DNA of 64,000 bases. Source: Gryganskiella cystojenkinii (taxonomy: Eukaryota; Mortierellomycota; Mortierellomycetes; Mortierellales; Mortierellaceae). The position numbers and the translations under genes are program-made. This document shows, piece after piece, positions 12,001 to 24,800 of the stretch. Under the pieces are notes generated by a model. The model was not told the origin of the DNA and made no database searches. It worked only from the letters and a program-made list of their open reading frames with translations. The stretch spans positions 6,788-70,787 of the forward strand of contig JAAAIG010000009.1 of NCBI GenBank assembly GCA_015852425.1, in the 5' to 3' direction. Each line of letters opens with the position of its first letter. The first letter of the stretch is position 1.

Positions 12001-14017
12001 TGGTAAAAATGGTGCCAACTTATTGTGGCGAGGTGGCCGCCTTTCCGGCACCTGCATGGGTCCTAAGATTTATTGTTTTTTTGTTGTGTTTGACACAGGC
12101 ATACACAGCTTCGTGCGCTTGGTGAGGTGTTTGCTGAGACGCCGTCCAGTAAAAACACGAGAAGGAAAGAAACGATACTAGAAAAGGGGAGGAGAGCGGA
12201 AGGGGAGAGAGATCACAAAAAAAAAAAGAAAAAAAAAAAAAAGTAGAAAGGAGACAGAAGGAGAGGGGGCAAAATTCTGAACGGGAAAAAACGCGAGATG
12301 GAACCGATGATGATGACAGGACCCAATTTTGCAGGCCAAAAGCTTTTTCGTGGTTCTGTTATTTCCCCCCCTCTTCCTACTCCTTCTGTTGTACTTGCAT
12401 CAACATGCACGATGTTTGTCCCCAACGGGAACTACACCGAGCATCGAAGGACGACACTCTTGCATGAGGCGACTTAACTAAAGAAAAAAGGCGCGGTCCG
12501 CACCAAATCTGTTGATTTCATTTTGACTCGTCAAATGCCGAACAAGGTGCTTGGCTCGTATGTTAAGACCAGGTGCTCGTGATATAGGGAAAAGTGTTGT
12601 TGTGGTCCCCTGCGTTTTTATATTTTCGTTCCTGGATGCCGTGAACTGATTTGCTGGTTCATTTAGTCGTTGGCTTTTCATAGCCCGGGCGATTTCATCT
12701 AATTTTGTTTTGTTCCTTCAGACCTTTGCCTTTTACCCTTCCCGAAGGAAGCAAAAGTTAACAATAAAAAGGCATAAACACAAACACAAACACAGACGCA
12801 CTGAACTCAGAGACGCATTTAAAGGGAATGCAAGGGGTGGGGGTTGTTTCTGCACGCAGCGCGTTTTTTTTTGCTGCTGGCAAATATCGCGTTCGCGACG
12901 ACGTCAAATTGCCTAAGGGTTTCTGTCTTGTGCGTAAAGAGAAAAAACCTCGTTGATTTCTCTGCAGCTGAACAGCGACTCGAATGATGAATGACCTCAA
13001 TCTTTAGTGCGGGAAATCGGTCCACGCTGGCGTAGTCTTTTTGACCCATTCCAGACTGGCCAAGAAGGAAAGTAATGGCCTCATAAAAAGAGTTGATCTC
13101 ATCAACGAAGGACATCAGTTCTTTGCCCCCCTCCCTCCCTTTGGCATGATAGAAAAGCCTACGGGACCTTTCTTTAAGACTCTTTTGAGCCGAAAAGGTT
13201 TGGGATTTCATCAAAAAAAAAAAAAAAAAGAAACTCGCCCCTTTGGACACAAAATTTCACCCCTTGCCCTCCCTCTCTCTTTTTTTGTGGCGACCATTTT
13301 CTTGTTCTCTGCTGCTATCATGTTTTGACTGTGAACTAGTTTTGACTATCGTGATTTATTTTTCTTTCTCAATTTTTTTTTCGTTTTTAATTTGCTTGGG
13401 CTGAGCTAGTTCGTCTGCGAAAAAAGGAAGTTGTTCAGTGGCGCATATTGGGAAAAGAATAGCCCCTTATCCAAAGAGAAATCCAGGCCCTGAGCCTGGT
13501 TTAGCACCTGCTGCTTCCCCTTCCCCTCCCTTTTCTTGTGATACAAAAAGATATTCCCCCCGAACATGAAACGAAAAATGGATACTATTTTACGGGAAAA
13601 TTCCACCAAAAGACACACCATCTGCAGCCCAAAGGAGGATTGCTTGAAAGTCAGAACGTGTTGTAGTTTTATCTGCTTGCTTTACTGACAATTGCAAGAG
13701 CGAGGAAAAAGATTAGGCGCTGTGTTGGTAACATGTATTTACAATCGTTCTAAACAGAGACGATGACAACTACGACATTGAAACAAGCACAGGGACAAAA
13801 GTGAGGGGAAAAGGTTGCTGTTGCTGCGAGGAAAAGGCAGAAAGAATCTGTAGATAAAAAAAAACTTTTGAAGGCGAGTATTAGAGAACAGATATTAAGT
13901 GTGATAAAAATTATAATGATACAATATGTAGAAAGAAATGGTTGTTGGGCTGCTGCCGCAGGGTATTAAAGGGTGACCACGCGCTGATCCAAAATGATTC
14001 GGTAATCCTTCAACGTG
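9058..14017. other. Large gene-free upstream region of the zinc-finger gene, purine-rich on the plus strand
   Basis: No supported gene in about 5 kb. Stretches at 9120-9250 and about 10350-11560 are strongly A/G-rich on the plus strand, which is C/T-rich in the sense of the minus-strand regulator starting at 9057. This resembles long pyrimidine-rich fungal promoters and leaders. Poly(A/T) runs occur near 12220 and 13215. The end nearest 14017 is the 3' flank of the seven-helix gene. Confidence 0.55.
9271..9380. repeat. Nested inverted repeats upstream of the zinc-finger gene
   Basis: Three concentric complementary arm pairs are visible: GTAACCA at 9271-9277 with TGGTTAC at 9374-9380; CCATCATGG at 9312-9320 with CCATGATGG at 9346-9354; and CCAC at 9322-9325 with GTGG at 9330-9333. 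The element lies 214-323 bases upstream of the start codon at 9057 and could fold in the leader RNA. The arms are short, so chance is possible. Confidence 0.3.
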
Positions 14018-17000
14018 TTAGCTCAAGGACTCTACAGCGCCAAGCGGTCCAAGCTCTACTGACTTGGTCACACCAGACTCTGCGAGGCTGATACTACTAC
14101 TGCTGTTGTTGTTATTGCCTCCTCGCGTCGCTCGAAGCATGGTCGGGGAGAGTGGTCCCAGAGTAGATCCATGGCGAAGACTTGCACCTGTTGAGTTCCC
14201 TTGTGCAGCAGCGACACGCGTGATCGCCTCCCTGGATGCAACTCGGACAGAATCGAGGTAGACACTCGACGTAATATCCTGAAGACCTTCATGTTGTGAA
14301 TGAGCCTGTGACCGGGGAGGGTTCTCATCCGAGATTCGTTCGCTCTCTTCCAAGATAGAAGTACTACTAATCCCACTGACACCGCTGGCCGCACTCATCT
14401 TGTCGCTCCCATGACTGCCGCCGTCGCTACCGCCGATCTTTGATCTCTGAACGCGTTTCGAAGATGGTACATTTGTCAGAACAGTAATTTCGGTGGGCGT
14501 CGGTAACGAAGTCGAGGTCAACGCAGAAGCGGTCAAATCCCACATCAAACTTGGCAAGACATCGCTTGTCAGACGCCTAGAGATCTTCTTAGGCGCTCTG
14601 GGTGGCTCTGATGTCCCCGAAAGACCGGATATTGAGAGCGCAGAGAGAATATGGGAAGCCGTTGGGTCCAGATTATGGGGCTGTGATTCTTTTGAATTCT
14701 CGTTTGTTGTTGTTGTCGACTGACCATTAGGTGCCCGTGACCTCGCTGTATCCACCGTGCTTGCAGCGCCAGGTGTACTTGGAAAGGAATGAATCTCATC
14801 CATTGATAAACCGATGTTGACTTCTTCATCCTCCCAATGCTTGTAGCGCACTTCTTCCTGCTCCTGAGTGGGGTATAATGGAGGTAAGGGTGCGCCAGTG
14901 GTTCTCCTGCTTGGATGGTCAAACATGTATTCACTATTACGACGTGCCGAGTTTGAGGGGAGATTGATGAGCATTGCTGGCCGCCGTGGTCTTGGGTCGT
15001 TCGTAATGCCTTCTTCTATCATGGTATTAGGGTTGTCATCTCGGACAGTGGTCCCGTACTTCTCCTGAAAGTACACCAAGAGTATCCGTGGTGGAGGTAA
15101 TGAGAAGATTGGACAGGCGATGAGACGGATACATAGGTCCAGGTTTTGAGCCTGCGGATCAAACACTGCCTTGGACTTAGTCATATAATAGATGAACATG
15201 CAGAAGTAGCCCTATCACAGTTAAGAGGTAATATACAAGATGAGATGTTAGCAAGCTGTCATAAATAAACTTAGTGCGGTCGGCGGTGCAACGGATGCAG
15301 CTCTTAATTAAAACAAAAGGTCACTCGAACAGCTCGTTGACGTCTTTGTTGAGAGCATTTCCTTTTTTTTTTCCAAGAAAGTGTAACAGTGGCGATAAGC
15401 TCTGGACTAAATACATCATTGATCTCTATCGGACCACAAAACGGAGAACTGACGAGTGACATCCACCAGGTGATAGGTGGATGGAGGAGCAGGTACAGCA
15501 GCAGCGATTGACGTAGGGGCAACAATGATGTTGGTGTTGGTGAGTACGAGATACCATTTGCCTCTCCCTATGTTTACCCCCTCTCTCTCTCTCTCTCTTT
15601 TTTTTTTGCTCTTGTTTCCAAGAAACGGAAGGTGGGAGAGAGGAAAGCGAGGGCGACCGTGGCGAAATGAAAATGAACGGACTGTCTGGACAACGGGAGG
15701 ACAAGGAAAATGTGGACACACAACAGTTGGCCTCTTTTCAGAACAGCCTTTCCGTTTGTTGTCATCACCGTTCAGGGATTTTCTTTCCCAAGGTTTGCAG
15801 GCAGTGGTCCAGAGCCAAGATGTGGGCTCTAGAGTAAAGAACTAACTTTTCCTGTGTTCTGCTTCATGACCAATATTTTTCTTTTTCTTTTTTCTTTTTT
15901 GAGCCATGACACACCATGCAGGTTATCAAGGTCTATCTCCACGGAAAAAAAATATAGACGCGACAAAAAAGGGCAAAGAACTCACCAAAGATGTCACACC
16001 AAGTGAACTCAGGTACCAGGTACCAACTGCGAGAGTATTGCTGTCTGCAATCATCGCTACGCCAGTGTTGTGATGATGGCGCACCAACGGTACCTAATTT
16101 ATGGAACAAGGAGGTATAGAAAGAAACAATTGAGTGCTTCTATTCCGATTTTATTCACGTCGAAATTACAATCGGGAGAAGAAATGACTGCTCGATCCAG
16201 ATTAGTGCGTTAACACCATGTTAACCAGGAAAGGCAACGTGTTCTGTGCATAAGATTATTTTTTGAATGACAAGTGTTGCCCGCTCTTTTGTTCCTTCTC
16301 CAAGTGCTGTAGACAATGGGGTAGTGATGTTCTACTCTCAAAGATGTCACAAAAAACAGAGAGCAATACGTGGTGACAAAGAACAATCTTTGGAAGAGAG
16401 GGGGGAGGGCAAAGCTGTCCACTAGAGGGGACATATCGACCCTCGCCAAGGAAATACAAATGAAGCAAAGAAGAGAGCAGTAGAAGGAACACAAAATGAA
16501 AATGATGGCGGTCTTAGTGGCACAAAGAGAGGGATAAAGTATAGAATGGGCGGTGTACTTGATGGAAATGGCAGTAAAATGGAAGGGAAAGGAGAGAGCG
16601 AGAGTAAAATGGGGAAGAGGAGTGGCATCGTACATGAGGGGAAGCACCTTTGAATGATGGCTTTTTCGTAACCATATCCGAGGGACGATGTTCGCGAACA
16701 ACGCGTTTTTTTGTTCTTTTGTTGGAGGGAAGGAAAAAGTCAAAGAAAGACAAGGGAGTAGGGAATGCCGCGCATTGTCATTTCTGTTCCCATGCGTTTG
16801 TTTGTTTTGCGAGTCGATTTGTAACCCTTTCGGAAGTGTATCCGATTCCTTCTCCTTTTGATATAGGTTTGCTTCTGCGAAAAAGTCCTGCCTCTTTTCA
16901 TCTGGCAGAAAAGTAACTGATTTTGTGTTTGGGCGTCGATAACTGCGGGACATGTTTGTGACGGGTTGGGGGGAATACAAAGGCGACAGCAGTAGAAAAG

Positions 17001-17500
17001 AAGAAGACACTTACAAAGAGGTAGGCAATTGTCACTGCACAGGTAATGACTTTGACGACCTGACGAACCCAGTAGATCCATAAGACCGGGGTTGCCTCAC
17101 GGGTGAGAGTCCCCGAGCCAAAGACAGCGTAACAGTAGTAAGAAAGCTCGGCGATAGCAACGGCGTCATAGAGGAGTACTGAGCCGAGGGCGGTTCTCCA
17201 GATAAACGTCTGGTGGCGCGTGAGTGGGTAGAATGCATAGCCGAGATGGATGATGGTTGTGATGACCCAGGTCAGTGAAATGCACTCTGCTAGGAACTGA
17301 TAAACCCAAAAGACCGAGAGCCAGATGCGTTGTGCGGCGTAGACGATCGAAAGAGCGGCAATGGAGAGACCAAAGATGGCCATGACCGCTGCACCGAGTC
17401 GAAGAGGTGTCCTCGAGCGAAAGAACTGGACGGTGGACAGGGTAGCGAGGGCGAAGCAATAGACGGTCGCGATGATGGAGCTGGGTATCGGTGGAATCAT
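14018..17500 (-). CDS. Seven-transmembrane receptor-like protein, short-tail paralogue
   Basis: Three exons: 17015-17500, 15986-16093 and 14018-15211, giving 595 residues. The introns are unusually long for this window (921 and 774 nt) but have good borders (GTAAGTG..TAG and GTGAGT..TAG). The exon choice is supported by alignment with the paralogue at 21896: shared RSRTPLR after helix 1, YLFVPL at the end of helix 5, GTWYLSS in helix 6 and LDLCIR in helix 7. Seven hydrophobic segments occupy about residues 5-240, with almost no N-terminal domain. The remaining 340-odd residues are a Ser/Thr-rich, probably disordered tail ending in GAVESLS. Topology (N-terminus outside, tail inside) resembles a G-protein-coupled receptor, but I recognise no named family and see no ligand-binding signature. 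It diverges from the dioxygenase gene across a 615-bp shared upstream region. Confidence 0.85.
15580..15609. repeat. (CT)n then poly(T) tract in intron 2 of the short-tail seven-helix gene
   Basis: About nine CT dinucleotides run directly into a T tract. The repeat lies inside the 774-nt intron and has no coding role. Confidence 0.8.
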
Positions 17501-18115
17501 TTTGTGTTGAGGTAACGTGTAATTGTGGTTGAATGAGCAGAGAGGGGGAAGTTTTCTTTGGTTGGATTGGAACCCAACCGACCTGGAGAGAGGTCAATCG
17601 GATGGAGACAAATGTGGAGGTCGGTCGAAGGAACGAAGAAAGAATAGAAGATAAAATATCGGGAAAATGATTATTTGAGACGGCAAGGGGCAGGGGGTCT
17701 CATTATCGTCTTATTTTTAGGAGGGGAGGAGAAGGACTGGATGATGGGAGAAGAAACAAAAGAGAATGGTCCAATCTCCCGGGGTGGATGGATGGTGGAT
17801 GGTTGGAGAAGAGAGGATGGACGTTCGAGCTGGAAAGTGCTCTTTTTTTCCGCCAAAAAAAAAAAAAAAAGTCTGCAGAAAAGGGGAAACGGGACAAGCA
17901 GAAGAAAACTATTAATTGAGCCAGGGCGTGGGATGATGCTTAGAATGTGCGCAGAGAGACTGACTCGCCTTGCAAGGTCATGTGCTCACCGCAGAAAAAA
18001 AAAGCACACTTTTTTATATTTCGCTCACGCTTCTTTCTTCTTTTTCTTTCCTTCCTTCCTTTCCTCCTACCCTCTTTTTTCCACTCATCACCTCTCCGTG
18101 CATCCTCTTCGTACA
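17501..18115. promoter_or_regulatory. Bidirectional promoter region between the seven-helix gene and the dioxygenase gene
   Basis: The two start codons (17500 minus, 18116 plus) face away from each other across 615 bases. The right half (18010-18110) is pyrimidine-rich on the plus strand, typical of leaders in this window. A 16-base A run lies near 17856. No clear TATA box is seen for either gene. Confidence 0.5.
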
Positions 18116-19829
<1,714 letters not shown>

Positions 19830-21895
19830 ATTGGACCATAGCATTGCAACAGCTGACCCTATCTCTTTGATCGAGCACAATCGATGCGTTTTCTGTTGAT
19901 AGATAAATCAATCGTACAGTGCCAGTATCAAATCTTCATTATGAAAGCGGTACTAATACTGAATATTCTTCCAAGCCAGACCAAAAAGGCTGTGGGCTTG
20001 GAAGAGGTCTAACAATACCGTGCAGAAAATTTGCGTTTGGTGCTCTCGAGACTCTCTTGGTGGGTGGAGGAAGTGACACAAAGGCGGGAAAGAGAGGGGG
20101 TTCATTAGCTTATATATAAGCGTTGGGCACAAGGACCGCAAGGGACCAAAATGCGTTTTCCTCTTAAATCCCTTTGTTGGTCGCTATTTGTTGTTAGGAA
20201 TGAAAAGTGAAAGGGGCGTTTTCATTCATAGCCCTCTTTCATCCAAGAATGATCGAGAAACACTTTGGAGAGAATCACCCAAGAATCAAAAAAAAGGAAC
20301 AGGGCAAATATTTTTTAGTGGAATGGTCATTAGAATCGCATTGGAATTGATAACGGTTCCTCGAGGGTAGATGACAGGATATGCATGATTCTAGAAGGAC
20401 AATCGCTATGGGCTGCCTTCCTTCGGTCTCTCTATCCGGTATTATTTTGCTCAAATGACTGTTGAACGGCGAACTAGTCCGCAAGAAACAAAAAACAAGC
20501 ACAAACAAACAAACAAACAAACAAACAAACAAACAAACAAACAAGCAAAGGAAGAACTCTCAATAGTTCTGGACACATGGTCATTAGCCATGGGAAGGTC
20601 CGTCATATATTCCAAGACACCGATGATCCTTGGTCTCGTAAGTCCTCTTCTAGGTAAGACACCGCGCAAGCGCGAAACCACTGCAAGAGTTAAAAGAGAC
20701 TTATGGACTCCAGCGAACTTTGATCGACATGCAGGGCAACCGTTGTACCACGAGCGAAAAAGGGGGGGACTGATGGAAGAGTCCTTGCTTTTGGACAAGG
20801 AAAAAAGGCGAAAGAGAAGAGCAAGAGGTGCTCTCTAATTGTCTATCTTCTGCAGGTACATGTTTGGATCCCAATCCTTACCTTCTTCCCTTTCCTTTCT
20901 TTCCGTTTCCTCAGGCGGACACTGGACTTTTGCGAAATCGATCTTTGCGAGCTTCTTTTTTTGTATTCTTGAAGGCTCTTCATTTGTTTCTGTCTTCTGT
21001 CGTCGCATACTTCCGACCAAGGTGTTTACCCATGTGTGTGTATTGGTGCGTTTTGTGGGTAAAAAAACTATTAAAATTGCCCCAACGATGGGCACGTTGC
21101 GGCTCTCTTAGTGTACACGTTATTCTTCGCCCTCTTTTTTTTCTTTCTTTTTCCTTTGTCTCCTCCACTCGCAGTCCAGACCATCCGTCATCCTCTTCGC
21201 CCATCCTCCATCCTTCATCACTCATCACCGTCTTTATTCATTCACCCTCTCATCAGTCCTCCATTGACGGTCGATTATACCCTTTTCCTGTATTTCATTA
21301 ATCTCCTCTCCTCCAACTTTTACCACCCACCTTTTAAAACCCGCTTTGTTTGTGCAATCACTTTTTTCTTTTCTGCTCAACAACGATCCCTGCCTAGGAG
21401 TCAATCATTCCCCCACAACCACATTACTCTCTACACCCTCCATTCCATTCATAATCTAAATCATTTGGTTGATCTGTCCAAAAGAGCTGTCAAATTCCCT
21501 ACAAGACGCGTTTTGTGTTATTTCAGGCACCAACTCAGTCTATTTTCAACCTTTTCGCGTGCTGCGGGGTCGTAGCTCCACTTTCATACCTCTAATACCT
21601 ATCGTCATTTTCGCTTTGGCCGACGGCATAAACATCTTTTATTCACTGGGGTCCGTCAATTGTAAGGCATCAATCTGTTTCAGTCTTTATCTAACATAAA
21701 GGGTAATTCATTGCGCACAAAAATGGACACTCTGTCAAATTGACAAATATTCATTCTTTCTGCGTGTATCGAATTTTTCCTTCAGTGCACCCCCGCGAGA
21801 ATAGATCCTCTTTCCTCCATACAACCATCAGTCGGTCGCTTCTCACAATCTTCTCATCTCAACGCTTTCACCCTCGAACCTCCCAAAATTCCCAT
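19830..21895. other. Intergenic: dioxygenase 3' flank and upstream region of the long-tail seven-helix gene
   Basis: No coding run is supported. A palindrome CTTATATATAAG lies near 20108. A CAAA microsatellite lies at 20501-20544. From about 21120 to 21600 the plus strand is pyrimidine-rich and probably forms the promoter and leader of the gene at 21896. Confidence 0.55.
20501..20544. repeat. (CAAA)n microsatellite
   Basis: About ten tandem copies of the tetranucleotide CAAA lie in intergenic DNA. It is likely to vary in length between strains. Confidence 0.9.
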
Positions 21896-24800
21896 ATGGC
21901 GTACAACAATCAAACAACATCGCCGTGGAACTGCTCTCCTGGAAATAACTCAGGGATTGGAGAAGGTGGAGGAGGACGATACGTGCGGTATCCGGGATGT
22001 AGGTTTCCCGACTCTGACAGCGTAACTTATTACAGAGGTTGGAACATGTCGGGTGGCACCAGTTATATTGTCGCGACCTGTTACATCTCCTTCCTGACTT
22101 TGATCGCGGTCCTAATGGTTCTGCGGAGTCGGACCCCATTACGGATGATTGCTTGTGGATCCACGGCTCTTGGTTTGTCCATCGCTGTGCTCGGTTATCT
22201 CTCCAGTCAACACCACGTGCCCCGGAACGCTTTTTGGCTCTGGAATTTCATTGCGGAATCGTTTGGGATGGTGGCCATGACGTTTACGATCGTCACAGTC
22301 GGGAATGGGTTTTATCCAATTTCGTGTCGACGCAGCATTTTTTGGAAAATGTCCATTTGCTTGATCGTCCTCTATGCCATGGTCGCGACCGCCAATATTG
22401 TTGGGTATCTACAACAAAAAGTAGTCCACCACAGTATTTCAGGACAAGCGTTCGTGCGCCTACAAGAGGAGGCTGTAGAGACTGGAACGAAAGCTGTTAC
22501 TTTGCAGAGTCAAATCTGTTGGTTTCAATGTATGAATAATGTTAACGCCAACCTGAACATGACAGGCGTCGCCGAGTGGACCTCCTTACCCCGGACGCTC
22601 GGAGAAGTTTATGTGAGACCGATCTGGTGGGCCTATGTCACGAATCAGTTGTTGATGATCTTGACCATTGCCTGGGCATCTGTGTACCTCTTCGTGCCGT
22701 TGTTGATGCATCATCGCAACAGACCTGACAAAGTCGATCGGCCTATCGACGGCGACATGTTGGCGATTGGCGTTTGGTATCTAAGTTGTGTGATGGCCCT
22801 GACAGTGGTAAGTTTTACAGTCATGAAAAAAAAATTCCCTGCGATTATATTGTTCCGCAATCGTCCTAACATCGTTATTTTTTTTGTAATATTAGGGTTG
22901 CACTGTCCTCAATGTCTATTATATCTTTCAAAAGGATCAAATATTTGCGGAGCAAGCCCAAGCCTTGGATCTCTGTATTCGAGTCACGCTAGGCCCTATC
23001 TTTTTCTTACCGGCACCGTCGTTCCTAATTCGATTCTACCGCGATCGTTTCCGGAAGCTGTCCTCGATGGTGAATCACAAGGGCAGTCGAGGTGGACGTA
23101 GATGGGACTCCCGTGGTCACGGCGGCACCATAAATTGCCTTGACGATGAGTTCGATCACGAGCAGCGATATGGTATCACAACTGAACTGGGACCAGGCGA
23201 ATCCTATCTGCCTGGAGAACGTACGATCGAAGTCGCCGCCTCTTCTGCTGCTGCGGTTTCAAGTACCAAGGACCATAATAACAACAACCATCTCAACCTC
23301 CAGCAGAGTCAAAAGCATGTCAGCAGTGGTAGTCTTTATGACCGCATGCGGAATTTCCCGAGCAGGAATCGGGATGCATCCATGGAGAGTAGCAAGGTTT
23401 TTAACCAGGATTTTGATCAGGACGATCGTCGGGATTCTTATCAAAACATGACAGACGATGAGCAACATTTTCCAACTATTACAGAGCTGGCCAAGTCAAG
23501 GGTTCGATCCGAGGATGTTCATCAGATACCAGCTTCACATTTCTCAAACGATCCTGTCTTAGAGAAGAGCAGTACCAGCAGTCAAGATCCAAAGCCCTTG
23601 TCTGCGTTAATACCTTTGAGCACAGAGATTAAGAGACCACAACCGGCTTGGATTGCATTGCATCAGTGGAATATGAACGTTACTCCAGGAACACCTGAGG
23701 CAGAGGACAAGAGGATGGAATTGGAGCTTGTCGAGAAATCTACTGCAGGTATGTTTATGATGACCTTTAAGCTTCTTATTATTAGCTATGATTGATTTAT
23801 CCACTTATGTCAGACAATACACTTACGCTACCATGTCTTTTTTCTGTTATTTATGGATCTCAACGTAGATCCCAGTCGTGAAGAGGTCAAGGAGCGCGAA
23901 ATCAAAGGCAACTCAGCAGCAGATTTGATTGGGACGACCGGCTGGGAACTTGGTGGATGGGGTCACGTCCGCGAGACCTCGGAGACCAAACAAAACGGGG
24001 CTGCCCACCCACTGGAACACCCCTACCCATCCGCATCGCCTCCTCCATTGCCAAAGCCACCTCTTCCTCTTCTCTCGTCTTCTCGTTCAAAGCGCCAGAG
24101 CCGAAAAGCTTCGAGCCTGGACTTTGACAATGACAGCGACCTGGACAACGAACTCCTCGATGTCCCGGTAGAAGAACTGACCGGGCTGCAGAAGCAGTTG
24201 GCTGAGCACCGTTCCGCCTTGCTTCCCGTGGTGCTGGCCATGCGTGATAACATCGCTCGGGGGCCACCCTCGGTTACATACTCGAGTCGTGATACTGATG
24301 AAGAAGACGAAGATGAGAAGACGGCGGATAACGGTCGTCCGGCAGCGAAGGACCAATCTGTCGCCACCATGACTGGCGCCAGTTTCCGACCTGCAGCTGA
24401 TGCACCTCCAATTCCACCAAACCCGGATGTGTATCGAGAAGCCGCGCCATTATATCCAGAAAAATCCCATGCACCGTCGACCCAGACGGTCCAAATGCAA
24501 CCTTGGGGAAAGGCTGCTAAGATTTCAAAGACTGATGCTGCCCGTGCTGCCGCTGCTGTTGCGGTCATGAGCGGCAAACCTGCGGACTCTGCCGCCGAAA
24601 AGTCCGGCATCCGAAAATGGCTCCCTGGTCGTAAGGGTGCTCCTGGTCAGCATTCCGAAGATCGCTCAGTAGAATATGCCCAGGTGACCGCTGCTGGACC
24701 CAAAAAGACTGTTGATGCTCATCCCCCAGTCGTTCTTGCGGCCCCACCCACTGTCGTCAGTGGTACGGATAACAAGAGCATCAAGAGCAACAGCAGTGCG

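Noticed and set aside
16210..17010. Minus-strand open frame of 266 codons nearly filling intron 1 of the short-tail seven-helix gene
   Set aside because: It is out of frame with exon 1, starts at a non-ATG codon, has no domain, and is pyrimidine-rich sequence that naturally lacks stop codons. The paralogue's protein continues directly across this point.
20501..20544. Regular repeats considered as a possible CRISPR-like array
   Set aside because: It is a simple CAAA microsatellite without spacers, in a eukaryotic context.
24023..24610. Minus-strand frame of 195 codons
   Set aside because: Antisense shadow of the Ser-rich tail exon of the long seven-helix gene.
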